NCBI RefSeq assembly: GCF_023921225.1
Contig: NZ_CP071527.1
Location: forward strand, 1,454,501-1,518,500
DNA: 64,000 bases
Direction of reading: 5' to 3'
DNA from: Legionella lytica
GTDB lineage: Bacteria > Pseudomonadota > Gammaproteobacteria > Legionellales > Legionellaceae
Under the pieces are notes generated by a model that had not been told where the DNA came from, did no database searches, and was given only the letters and a program-made list of their open reading frames with translations. The position numbers were made by a program, and so were the translations under genes. Position 1 is the first letter of the stretch. Every line of letters starts with the position of its first letter. Of the stretch, positions 1-10,686 are shown one piece after another.

Positions 1-264
1 ACGGTAATTCAGCACTTAGGTGAATTGGGTTATCATGATGTTTGGGTCGAAGCCGGTGGTGCTATTTTTAGCGCCTTACATCGTGAAGGATTAGTTCATC
101 GAACTTATTTGTATCTCGTTCCAACCAGTTTGGAGCCCAATGCAATTTCTGCATACCAGCAAGAAGAGATATTTAACCGTCCACATACTGTCTCATGGAA
201 GGCTATGGGGGATAATATGATCGCATGTATCGATTGGCAAGAAGACCAATCTAATCTGCATTAA
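1..264 (+). CDS. ribD: RibD C-terminal part (riboflavin-specific deaminase/reductase), cut by window edge
   Basis: The reading frame is open from base 1 and ends at 264. The visible 87 residues match the end of the RibD reductase domain: a VWVEAGGAIFSALHREGLV segment corresponds to the family's VEGGG...F...LVD stretch, followed by a YLVP strand and a closing VSWKAMGDNM strand. RibD deaminates and then reduces the pyrimidine intermediate in riboflavin synthesis, in the cytoplasm. The next gene, ribBA, starts 14 bases downstream on the same strand, as expected in a rib operon. Only the C-terminus is visible, so the deaminase domain cannot be checked. Confidence 0.82.
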   Translation, partial: TVIQHLGELGYHDVWVEAGGAIFSALHREGLVHRTYLYLVPTSLEPNAISAYQQEEIFNRPHTVSWKAMGDNMIACIDWQEDQSNLH

Positions 265-278
265 ATGAGGTCGCGTTT

Positions 279-1487
279 ATGAAGCATTTACTCGCAACAA
301 TAGAACAGGCAGTGGAAACACTAAAGGCCGGTAAGATGATCATCCTAATTGATGATGAAGATAGGGAAAATGAAGGAGATTTAATCATCGCCGCTGAGCA
401 TGCTACTCCTGAAGCAATCAACTTCATGTCGCGTTATGGTTGTGGCTTAATTTGTTTGTCGATGGCTGAGGAGCTCGTTGACAAATTACAATTACCTATG
501 ATGGCTCAAAAGAATAAATCACCTTATGGCACGGCCTTTACTGTCTCCATTGAAGCATCTGAAGGTGTTTCGACTGGGATTTCAGCCAAAGATAGAGCTC
601 ATACAATTCAGGTTGCTATTAATTCTGCAAGCACGGCCGCAGATATTATTTCTCCTGGACATGTTTTTCCTTTACGCGCACGCAAAAAAGGTGTGTTAGA
701 ACGACAAGGCCAAACTGAAGGCAGTGTTGATTTAGCGAAGCTTGCGGGTTTAACTCCTGCTGCAGTGATTTGTGAAATTATTAATGAAGATGGCACCATG
801 AGCCGTTTTGATGATTTAGTTCGTTTTTCACAAGAACACGATATTCCTTTAGTTACGATTAAAGACTTAATCGATTACAGAGTACGTCATGAAGTTTTAG
901 TTAGCGAGGCAGCGTCTGCGCGTATCCCCTTACAGGATATGGGGGATTTTAATATGACTGTATTTACTAATGAATTGGATTCAAAAGAGCATTTTGCTTT
1001 GGTGAAGCCATCTCAATACGCAAACCGTGTGCCTCTGGTTCGTATTCATTCTGAATGCATTACAGGCGATATTTTCGGTTCGTGTAAATGTGATTGCGGC
1101 AAGCAACTTGACCAATCATTAGCACAGATTGCTGAGGAAGGGGGCGTATTAATATATTTGCGCCAGGAAGGGAGAGGCATTGGTTTAGCTAATAAGTTAA
1201 AAGCTTATGCGTTGCAGGATCAAGGCTTGGATACGGTGGATGCGAATTGTAAGTTAGGCCTCCCGGTAGATAATCGTGATTACACTATTGCCTATCAAAT
1301 ATTAAAGTATTTTGGAATTGATAACATAAGGTTATTAACCAATAATCCACTGAAAATTGCGGCCATTGAGAATTTTGGTGTTACAGTGACACAGCGTATT
1401 CCTTTAGAGGTTGATCCGACGACAGAGAGTCAGGGGTATTTAAAAACTAAAAAGGAAAAGATGGGGCATTTTTTAGGAATTAATTAA
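279..1487 (+). CDS. ribBA: Bifunctional DHBP synthase / GTP cyclohydrolase II
   Basis: A 402-residue fusion that feeds both branches of riboflavin synthesis. The N-terminal half (about 1-200) is 3,4-dihydroxy-2-butanone-4-phosphate synthase with the acidic metal motif DDEDRENEGD at residues 25-34 and an SPGHVFPL segment. The C-terminal half is GTP cyclohydrolase II, with the zinc-binding cysteines in HSECITGDIFGSCKCDCG, the YLRQEGRGIGL GTP-site motif and LTNNPLKI near the end. The ATG at 279 follows a gagg ribosome site and begins at the usual family N-terminus. It is probably co-transcribed with ribD. Both halves keep their key residues. No FMN riboswitch precedes it in the visible sequence. 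Confidence 0.96.
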   Translation: MKHLLATIEQAVETLKAGKMIILIDDEDRENEGDLIIAAEHATPEAINFMSRYGCGLICLSMAEELVDKLQLPMMAQKNKSPYGTAFTVSIEASEGVSTGISAKDRAHTIQVAINSASTAADIISPGHVFPLRARKKGVLERQGQTEGSVDLAKLAGLTPAAVICEIINEDGTMSRFDDLVRFSQEHDIPLVTIKDLIDYRVRHEVLVSEAASARIPLQDMGDFNMTVFTNELDSKEHFALVKPSQYANRVPLVRIHSECITGDIFGSCKCDCGKQLDQSLAQIAEEGGVLIYLRQEGRGIGLANKLKAYALQDQGLDTVDANCKLGLPVDNRDYTIAYQILKYFGIDNIRLLTNNPLKIAAIENFGVTVTQRIPLEVDPTTESQGYLKTKKEKMGHFLGIN

Positions 1488-1525
1488 TACGCGGCTTGAG
1501 CTGCGGAACGTTAAAAAAGACTCGT

Positions 1526-1544
1526 GTTGAGCCTATGGCTCAAC
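1526..1544. repeat. Perfect hairpin after ribBA
   Basis: gttgagcc-tat-ggctcaac is a perfect 8-bp stem with a 3-base loop. It may terminate the rib transcript. The gagcc/ggctc core recurs in several other gaps of this window (near 8909, 18881, 31814, 47171), so it also belongs to a dispersed palindrome family. Confidence 0.6.
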
Positions 1545-1572
1545 ATTAAGTATGATGTGGCTCGATGTCTTG

Positions 1573-4325
<2,753 letters not shown>

Positions 4326-4360
4326 TGAATGTAGCTTGTTACATGACGTATATGGAAAAT

Positions 4361-4449
4361 CGAATTACCGTGGCTTGACCACGGTTTCCAACTCTACCTT
4401 GTTTCTCACTCTGAACTTATGGATACCGCGGTTGAGCCGCGGTAATTCG
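4361..4449. repeat. Double palindrome between convergent genes
   Basis: Two 19-base hairpins, accgtgg-cttga-ccacggt at 4367-4385 and accgcgg-ttgag-ccgcggt at 4425-4443, lie inside an outer inverted repeat (cgaattaccg at 4361-4370, cggtaattcg at 4440-4449). It sits between the 3' ends of kdsA and the next, convergent gene and could terminate both. A related copy lies at 28248-28275. Confidence 0.7.
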
Positions 4450-4473
4450 TGAGTATTATTAGCAACTATATTA

Positions 4474-6765
4474 CTATCTTTGAGGTTGTATCGTAGAATC
4501 AATCACTGATCCTTGATCTTCATCGGGTTTTTGCTCCTGAACCTGTGGTGCAGCATTTATAGTTAAACCAGCAACATTCTCTTTCAATGTTGATGCTGAG
4601 TCATTGAAAAAGGTATAGCGACCAGTGGCTACACGGTTCACACCAGCAGCTACGACGTAACCCACAAGTAATAAGGAAAGAGCCAGGATTATATTTGAAA
4701 TAATATGTCTAAACCTTTCATGCTTGTCTAATTCGGCTCTGGGCTTTAATAACTCCCTGGTACACTCACTTTTAAAATCAGCAAGCGCTTCTTCCTCATT
4801 CTCAGTTGGATTATTGCCATATTGGCTAATAATACCCCTAAGAGCTGAAATTAATTGCCCAGCTTCCTCCTCTGCCTGTGCAGTCTTCGGCCCTTTTTTG
4901 GCTAAATCCTTCTTCAGTTTTTCCAGGTCCTCAATATCGCTCAGAATCGGAGCAATTCTCGCCATACGTGCTTGAGCCGTTTGTCCTTGTTTCAGTAGTT
5001 GTTCATATCGTTTTCTTGCTTCTTCAATTTCAGCTTGAAGTCTTTGTTGTGTTTCTAAATGTGCGTTAGTGAGCTGTTGTTGCTGTAATTTATAGCTTGC
5101 AAACTCTTGTTCAAGTTGAATTCTGTTTTCTTTTTCTTGTGCCAATAATCCTAGTTGCTCATCCATTGCAGCTTGCGAATGCAATTTAGGTGCTTGGCTT
5201 AAAATGACACGACATTGTTTAATCTGTTGATCTAATTCTTTAACCTTTTCTGCACTAATCCCTGATACAGGATTGGATACGATTATGCTCACCCCTAAAT
5301 CAATTTCAGTTACTGACAATGAGTCATCCTGGGGTTGGAGTAATAAAGAGAGTTGCTCTTCTAAATCCAAAAGAAACTTGGAAATTCCTGAGTCTTTATT
5401 AATATAATCTGATTCAAAGTATTGTTTGATTGCAACTATTTTTTGCACCAGCTCATTTCGTTCTTCTTGCAACTCTTCAAAGCGTGCTTTTAACATTAAT
5501 TCTTGATGCGCCGCATTTAGCCCATTATCAAGACTAAGTTGTAATTTAAATAGTTTCTCAATACGCGCAATCGCTTCTTTATATTGCGTAGGTATTGACT
5601 CGTTATCTTGAATTTGTTCGATTAGATTTCTAAACTCTTCATAAGAGTCGACATCACCTTTCTGGAGTTTTTTAATAAGTTCTAATAACCCATCTTGTAA
5701 TATTTGAAATTCTAGTTGCTGTGGTTGGCTTAAACCGCTGTTTTTGATGAATGTACTATAAACACGCTGCAAATAAGCTTTAAAATCAAGTGCAACATAA
5801 CTTTTGCATTCTTGTTCTTGGGAGCTGGCCGTTGTTGGTTTTTTCAAAAGGTGTTGTAATAGCTCTGCCTCTGATTTTTTCGCTGCTGCTTGTTTGAGCT
5901 GATCTAAGAAGCTTTTAATCGCAGGCCAATTTTTATTAGTTAAAGTAACTTGCATTGCACCATATTTTTCAGGTGGGAAGCAACCTTTTTCTAAAACGAG
6001 TTTAGCTTGATATACAGGGTCGCTAAAATATAATGATGCAGCTGCAGTATATACGTCAGAGGCTCCTGTTAACGAATGTCCTTGCCCAAATTGGTCATTA
6101 TTCTGTTGTTCTTCTTCACTGTATGTCGGATGTCCGGTGAATAATTCTAAAATAGATGCCGCAGGTGCACTTTGCTCCAACCCAACCATTAATAAATTAT
6201 TGGAATCATTTTTGTGAAAATAAACATGGCCACTAAATCCATTGGAAGAAATCGTTTTGCCATAGAAATTCTTCTTGCCCTCACCACCCATTGCTATATT
6301 GACCCCAAAATCGCGAGGTGTATTTAACATAGAGGGTAATTGTCCGCGCAAGCCTATAATAAGTCCTTTACCTTCAACAATAGTCTCTTCAGAATTGCGA
6401 TATACATTATGAGTTGCTGAGCGGGAAAATACAGAATTTGATGAGTCAGGAGCTGGAAAATAGCTTAATAATTCGGCTCTATTAGCTTCAGAAAGATCCT
6501 GATAATCTAGAATAATACGGCTGGCATGCGACAAATAATCAGCAATTGTTAATTTATCATTTGGTGCTTGTAATTCATCAGATGAAGAAAAGGCCGAGCG
6601 AGTTTTAAAATCACCAGCAGCAACACAGGCACTTAATAATTGCATGATTTGCGTGCCTACATCAGTGGGTTTATTGTGTAAAAACGTATTGGCCCACTGA
6701 CTAGCGACTGTTTGTTGGTCCTGATCAATAGTTGATGCTACTATGTCTAGTTTTTTATCGGTCAT
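4474..6765 (-). CDS. Large coiled-coil membrane protein, effector candidate
   Basis: I do not recognise the family. The 763-residue protein has a globular N-terminal part of about 300 residues, a long Glu/Gln/Lys-rich coiled-coil region (about residues 300-670, many LEEQ, QLEQEF, LKQGQ heptads), one hydrophobic helix near 689-708 (IILALSLLLVGYVVAAG) and a polar tail ending in TIQPQR. There is no signal peptide. ATG 6765 is preferred over an in-frame TTG at 6786. Size, coiled coil, single late membrane segment and a PmrA-like box upstream (6809-6828) fit a Dot/Icm-type effector; this is inference. Convergent with kdsA, divergent from the gene at 7019. Confidence 0.75.
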   Translation of the reverse strand: MTDKKLDIVASTIDQDQQTVASQWANTFLHNKPTDVGTQIMQLLSACVAAGDFKTRSAFSSSDELQAPNDKLTIADYLSHASRIILDYQDLSEANRAELLSYFPAPDSSNSVFSRSATHNVYRNSEETIVEGKGLIIGLRGQLPSMLNTPRDFGVNIAMGGEGKKNFYGKTISSNGFSGHVYFHKNDSNNLLMVGLEQSAPAASILELFTGHPTYSEEEQQNNDQFGQGHSLTGASDVYTAAASLYFSDPVYQAKLVLEKGCFPPEKYGAMQVTLTNKNWPAIKSFLDQLKQAAAKKSEAELLQHLLKKPTTASSQEQECKSYVALDFKAYLQRVYSTFIKNSGLSQPQQLEFQILQDGLLELIKKLQKGDVDSYEEFRNLIEQIQDNESIPTQYKEAIARIEKLFKLQLSLDNGLNAAHQELMLKARFEELQEERNELVQKIVAIKQYFESDYINKDSGISKFLLDLEEQLSLLLQPQDDSLSVTEIDLGVSIIVSNPVSGISAEKVKELDQQIKQCRVILSQAPKLHSQAAMDEQLGLLAQEKENRIQLEQEFASYKLQQQQLTNAHLETQQRLQAEIEEARKRYEQLLKQGQTAQARMARIAPILSDIEDLEKLKKDLAKKGPKTAQAEEEAGQLISALRGIISQYGNNPTENEEEALADFKSECTRELLKPRAELDKHERFRHIISNIILALSLLLVGYVVAAGVNRVATGRYTFFNDSASTLKENVAGLTINAAPQVQEQKPDEDQGSVIDSTIQPQR

Positions 6766-6795
6766 TTTTGTACTTTCTAAAGGCAATAATAATTA

Positions 6796-6828
6796 ATAAT
6801 AACAAACGGAGCTTAAGAAAATATTATG
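6796..6828 (-). promoter_or_regulatory. PmrA-like box and -10 element for the 4474-6765 gene
   Basis: Read on the minus strand: CATAATATT-TT-CTTAAGCTC (plus-strand 6809-6828) matches the tandem cTTAATATT-N2-cTTAATATT PmrA consensus of Legionella with 8/9 and 6/9 bases and the right 11-bp period. Seven bases later comes TATTAT (6796-6801), a good -10. The second half-site is degenerate. Confidence 0.5.
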
Positions 6829-6952
6829 AAGTGCTTTTTTTATTTTCTTTTTGCTCCTTTTAGGCATAGTGAATAGTAATTATTTTTTACAATGTTTGTC
6901 AATTTAATTTAAAATGAAAAAAAAGTGTAAATTAGAGCGCGTGCCCATTTTA

Positions 6953-6972
6953 TTTAATATTTGGTTAATATT
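6953..6972 (+). promoter_or_regulatory. PmrA-like box upstream of the 7019 gene
   Basis: TTTAATATT-TG-GTTAATATT is a near-perfect direct repeat with 11-bp period that matches the Legionella PmrA response-regulator consensus. Eight bases downstream is TAAGCT (6981-6986), a plausible -10. The start codon at 7019 is 46 bases past the box. PmrA is known to control many Dot/Icm effector genes. Confidence 0.65.
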
Positions 6973-7018
6973 TAGTGATCTAAGCTAATGCATATAGGTT
7001 TACTAAGTGGTAATTATT

Positions 7019-8170
7019 ATGCAAGAAAAGGGTGATGGTGTTCATAACCGAGTAAATAGAATTATTGCGTATATTGAAAGAAATTTGCCAAGTCCAGATG
7101 ATGCGGTTAATACACATTCTATTTATATTAAATCTTTATTAAAACAAAGCTTTGCGGGAAGTGGTCGTGATGAAATTAATATTGCTAAGCTTTATGAAGC
7201 GATTCATTACATTGAAACCATGAAAATCCGAACTCCACCCTCTTTCTTTTCTAGGCAAAATGAAAAACTTATGACCATGGCTGATAAGATGGTCCAAAAG
7301 GGAGAATACATCCTTCCTGTTCATGAGCGAGCACAAAAAGCGATTAGTGTCATTTCTTCAGCCGGTCCTGTTCCCGTTAAAGCTGAAAAACATTTTGGTG
7401 CGATACATCATGCCTTGGTTGAATTGGTTTCTGCGCGTTATCAGTTTTTAAAAAATGAAGAGAAGCACGAAAAAGTTAAAAAGGCTTCTTTGAGCTGGAG
7501 TTATAATTATCCACTTGATGATGAGTTAGGTGAGGTAATGAATCAAAGCATAGGAGAATGGCAGGCACATCACACGCCAATGAAGGCTGAGCCTACAAAA
7601 GCTTATAAAGACTTTAAGCGTGATATATGTATTCGTGGGATTACTGCTGCAACTGATACAGAAGTGGATGACGTATTAGATTATCTGGTTAAGGGCAGTT
7701 CATATTCATTAGAAGAGCAAAAAGCTATAAAGCGATGGTTGCAATCTAATGGTGGGCAGGATATGAATCGCTTTTTAGATTTATTATTAATGAGTGGTGA
7801 GTTTACTCCAAATCCTTCTTCCTTGGTAAATACAGAAAGTCTGGAGCAGGGGTGGACTATTGAAAAGGGTAAAGTAGTGTTTTCCTATGAGTCTGTCATT
7901 TATTCGATTAATATAGATGGTGATGTAATGGTGGATAATGGTAAAGGCCAATTAGTAATTGAAGAAAACCCTGAAACAATAAAAAATAAATCTGGCAATT
8001 ATTCTGTTCCTCCTTTAATGAGAGTTAAAAGTAAAATTGAATTAAATATCAATGAAGGGGTAGTGACTCCATCAATTACTGCATTAAACGTTCAAAGTTA
8101 CAATTCTGAATTGTTAAATCCAGAATCAAAAATATTGAACGATACGCAATTTTCAATGTATAATAAGTAA
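7019..8170 (+). CDS. Unknown protein with PmrA-like promoter, effector candidate
   Basis: 383 residues from ATG 7019 (aagtgg ribosome site); an in-frame GTG at 7007 is possible but less likely. I do not recognise any domain. It is soluble, with no signal peptide or membrane helix; the first 250 residues look helical (Lys/Glu-rich), the last 130 look strand-rich (KVVFSYESVIYSINIDGDVMV). It is followed after 27 bases by the F-box gene on the same strand and is preceded by a PmrA-like box, so the two may form one effector operon. Function is unknown. Confidence 0.75.
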   Translation: MQEKGDGVHNRVNRIIAYIERNLPSPDDAVNTHSIYIKSLLKQSFAGSGRDEINIAKLYEAIHYIETMKIRTPPSFFSRQNEKLMTMADKMVQKGEYILPVHERAQKAISVISSAGPVPVKAEKHFGAIHHALVELVSARYQFLKNEEKHEKVKKASLSWSYNYPLDDELGEVMNQSIGEWQAHHTPMKAEPTKAYKDFKRDICIRGITAATDTEVDDVLDYLVKGSSYSLEEQKAIKRWLQSNGGQDMNRFLDLLLMSGEFTPNPSSLVNTESLEQGWTIEKGKVVFSYESVIYSINIDGDVMVDNGKGQLVIEENPETIKNKSGNYSVPPLMRVKSKIELNINEGVVTPSITALNVQSYNSELLNPESKILNDTQFSMYNK

Positions 8171-8197
8171 TTCATTTATTAAAAATATGAACAAGAT

Positions 8198-8806
8198 ATG
8201 GATGGTTTACCTGTTGAAATGATTAGGCATATATTGCAGTTCTTAGATGTAAAATCATTATCAACAGTGTGTTATCTTTCTCATTTTTTTAAAACAGTTT
8301 CTAGCGAACAATTGCAGTGGCTTAAACGGTGTTTTACCGAACCTCTATGCCATCCCCTACTTCGTGCTGCCATGCTTGAAGAAGAGCTGTTAAACCGAGA
8401 ACTTGATGCGCAATCTTTATACAAAAGTATTCAAGAAGCAAATGTAACTCAGATAAAAGATTTACTATTTTCCAAACAGTCGGTTAGGGAGTTTGTGCTT
8501 TATGCTCCTTTTTATGAACGGTCTATTCCACAACTTTTCCCACGTGCTGTATATCCTGCACGAAAACTATACCTGACTGAGGATGCTGCAAGGATAAATA
8601 CACCTAATGCAGCAAAGGTAAAACATTGGCTTAGAGTAAAAGTATCCGTTGATAAAGATAGCTTTGAGGCCTTGTATGATTCTCAACAACTACAATCTGC
8701 AGAATCCATTAAAGCGATGCCAATCATTGCCCAGCGTGAGCTGAAATGCAGTTTATCTGTAGAAGGGGATGACAGGCCAGCTGTAAGTCTTCAAGGAATA
8801 TCGTAA
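8198..8806 (+). CDS. F-box domain protein, effector candidate
   Basis: 202 residues. Residues 2-46 match the eukaryotic F-box pattern: LPVEMIRHILQFLDVKSL, then V/L spacing through LSHFF, and QWLKRCF at the W position (consensus LP.E...IL..L....L......W). F-box proteins bind Skp1 and recruit substrates to SCF ubiquitin ligases; bacteria have no such system, so the protein would act in a host cell. The remaining 150 residues, presumably the substrate-recruiting part, are unrecognised and contain no visible ankyrin or LRR repeats. It lies 27 bases after the PmrA-boxed gene. The ribosome site is weak, which suggests coupling to that gene. Confidence 0.78.
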   Translation: MDGLPVEMIRHILQFLDVKSLSTVCYLSHFFKTVSSEQLQWLKRCFTEPLCHPLLRAAMLEEELLNRELDAQSLYKSIQEANVTQIKDLLFSKQSVREFVLYAPFYERSIPQLFPRAVYPARKLYLTEDAARINTPNAAKVKHWLRVKVSVDKDSFEALYDSQQLQSAESIKAMPIIAQRELKCSLSVEGDDRPAVSLQGIS

Positions 8807-8868
8807 GTTTATTAGACTGGTGTAGCCTGGTTGCAAATCACTGTACTTATACATATCCCTCGAAGTCT

Positions 8869-8975
8869 ACTATTAAATTAAGGATTATATTTATAAGCGT
8901 AAGTTTAGCCTATGGTCGAACAAGGGCATCAAGCCACATCAGAACTCAATGTTCAGCCATGGGCCCAACCAACAA
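8869..8975. repeat. Dispersed intergenic repeat, intact copy
   Basis: This copy has the segments taaggattatatttataa, gcctatgg, caagggcatcaagccac and agaactcaatgttcagcc. All of them recur in the same order at 47139-47366, where the copy is split by a 122-bp element. It contains gcccatggc-type imperfect palindromes. No coding frame is evident. Confidence 0.65.
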
Positions 8976-9010
8976 ATCATTTGGCGTTGAATAATAGAGA
9001 GTAAATAGAA

Positions 9011-9034
9011 AACCTGGTTGCAGGCAACCAGGTT
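9011..9034. terminator. Strong hairpin downstream of fabI
   Basis: aacctggttgc-ag-gcaaccaggtt is a perfect 11-bp stem with a 2-base loop, located just past the fabI stop (minus strand). The core CCTGGTTGC-NN-GCAACCAGG also occurs at 59852-59871 and in shorter form at 51294 and 54582, so it is both a likely terminator and a dispersed repeat. Confidence 0.55.
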
Positions 9035-9087
9035 ATACTGCTCAGATAATTATTTATATGAGCTAAGTAATTTTTAGAACTGATAAA

Positions 9088-9876
9088 TTAAGCTAAATCA
9101 CTCATCGTTGAAACAGCATGATAACCCGCATCAACATGAACGATCTCGCCAGTAATACCTGATGCTAGGCTTGAACATAAAAATGCAGCAGTATTACCTA
9201 CTTCTTCAATAGTAACGTTTCTATGCAACGGAGTGATATTTGCATAAGCACTTTGAATCTTACGAAAATCTTTAATTCCTGCTGCAGCTAAGGTCTTAAT
9301 TGGTCCTGCGGAAATGGCGTTAACACGTAAACCGCGTTGTCCCAAACTTGATGCTAAATAACGTACAGAAGCTTCTAAGCTCGCCTTTGCAATGCCCATC
9401 ACATTATAATTAGGCACGGCTTTTTCAGCACCATAATAACTAAGAGTAATGATAGAACCTTCTGTTCCTTCCATCATCGGTAGTGCTGCTTGGGCTAAAC
9501 CAACTAAGCTGTATGCGCTGATATCATGAGCAATTTTAAAACCTTCACGAGTACAGGAGGTCACAAAGTCACCGCTTATTTGGTCTGCAGGTGCATATGC
9601 TACAGAATGAACTAGGTTATCTAATTTATCCCAGTGCTGTCCTAAGTTAGCAAACAGAGTTTTAATTTCTTCATCATGAGCAACATCACAGGGGAAGACA
9701 AGCTTTGAATTAAACTCTGCAGCCATTGACTCAACACGCTCTTTCAAGCGGTCGTTTTGGTAGGTGAATGCTAATTCAGCGCCTTGCTCATGAAAGGCTT
9801 TGGCAATTCCATAAGCAATAGATCGATTGCTCGCTAGACCAATGATCAGTGCTTTTTTACCAGCTAAAAAACCCAC
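9088..9876 (-). CDS. fabI: Enoyl-[acyl-carrier-protein] reductase (NADH)
   Basis: Catalyses the last reduction of fatty-acid elongation. The 262 residues have the FabI-type short-chain dehydrogenase fold: nucleotide loop [13 protein letters not shown] at residues 13-25 and active-site Tyr147, Tyr157 and Lys164 in [20 protein letters not shown]. Length and spacing equal E. coli FabI, so triclosan/isoniazid-class targets are conserved in form. It lies downstream of udk with a 16-base gap to the udk stop, on the same strand. Confidence 0.97.
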   Translation of the reverse strand: MGFLAGKKALIIGLASNRSIAYGIAKAFHEQGAELAFTYQNDRLKERVESMAAEFNSKLVFPCDVAHDEEIKTLFANLGQHWDKLDNLVHSVAYAPADQISGDFVTSCTREGFKIAHDISAYSLVGLAQAALPMMEGTEGSIITLSYYGAEKAVPNYNVMGIAKASLEASVRYLASSLGQRGLRVNAISAGPIKTLAAAGIKDFRKIQSAYANITPLHRNVTIEEVGNTAAFLCSSLASGITGEIVHVDAGYHAVSTMSDLA

Positions 9877-9892
9877 AGTTATTCTCCTATTA

Positions 9893-10531
9893 CTATTTGG
9901 TATTAGTATGTGAAGCTAATAATTCACGCATTTTTGCTTGAATCATTTCGATAGCAATCCTATTTTCACCGCCACGAGGCACAATAATATCAGCATAACG
10001 GCTTGATGGTTCAATAAACTGCAAGTACATAGGACGTACGGTTGTTTCGTATTGGTGAACTACAGATTCAAATGTTCTATGACGCTCCACCACATCTCTT
10101 TTTAAACGTCGTGTCAGGCAGACATCAAGGGGAGTAGACATAAAGATTCGAATGTCCATAATGTCACGTAATTCCTTATCACTAAAGAGTAAAATACCTT
10201 CCAGAATGATAATAGCATGTTTGCCGATTGTTCTAGTTTCTGGTAAACGAAGATGTTTTGAATGAGAATAAATAGGTATCTCGACCGATTTACCTTCTCT
10301 GAGCTGACGCAAATGTTCACATAAGAGTGCATGATCAAATGAATCAGGATGATCATAATTTATTTTTTCTCGATCAGCGAAAGGCAGATGTCCATTATCT
10401 TTGTAGTATGCATCTTCAGAGATAACTACTACATGCTCGGATCCTAATTCGTTAACAATAGTATTTGCAAAAAGACTTTTACCAGACGCAGAAGGGCCTG
10501 AAATCCCAATAATAATGACTTCTTTGTTCAT
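9893..10531 (-). CDS. udk: Uridine/cytidine kinase
   Basis: Phosphorylates uridine and cytidine to UMP and CMP in pyrimidine salvage. The P-loop [11 protein letters not shown] is near the N-terminus, followed by EDAYYKD and DHPDSFDH substrate-site motifs and the LEGILLF strand. ATG at 10531 gives 212 residues, close to E. coli Udk (213); an in-frame TTG at 10558 would add nine residues without family support. It forms a two-gene operon with fabI. Confidence 0.94.
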   Translation of the reverse strand: MNKEVIIIGISGPSASGKSLFANTIVNELGSEHVVVISEDAYYKDNGHLPFADREKINYDHPDSFDHALLCEHLRQLREGKSVEIPIYSHSKHLRLPETRTIGKHAIIILEGILLFSDKELRDIMDIRIFMSTPLDVCLTRRLKRDVVERHRTFESVVHQYETTVRPMYLQFIEPSSRYADIIVPRGGENRIAIEMIQAKMRELLASHTNTK

Positions 10532-10616
10532 GATGATATCGCTTAAATTTTGGTCCAAATATTAATGGTTTTTTGTATCAAATTCAATCTTTAATTGTGA
10601 AACTGGGCAACGTAGT

Positions 10617-10686
10617 CCGTATTAGCGTGGTGTAATACGGGGATTTGTGTTCATAACCCCCGTATTACGACTTGTCCTGATAAGGG
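10617..10686. repeat. Inverted pair of REP-like palindromes
   Basis: ccgtattagcgtggtgtaatacgg (10617-10640) and a second, oppositely oriented copy containing cccgtattacgac (10657-10686) form a BIME-like pair. The second copy directly touches the stop codon (complement of tta, 10687-10689) of the phosphatase gene. It is likely to act as a transcription end for this minus-strand gene. Confidence 0.65.

Noticed and set aside
265..278. FMN riboswitch before ribBA
   Set aside because: Only 14 bases separate ribD and ribBA; no room and no RFN-like sequence.
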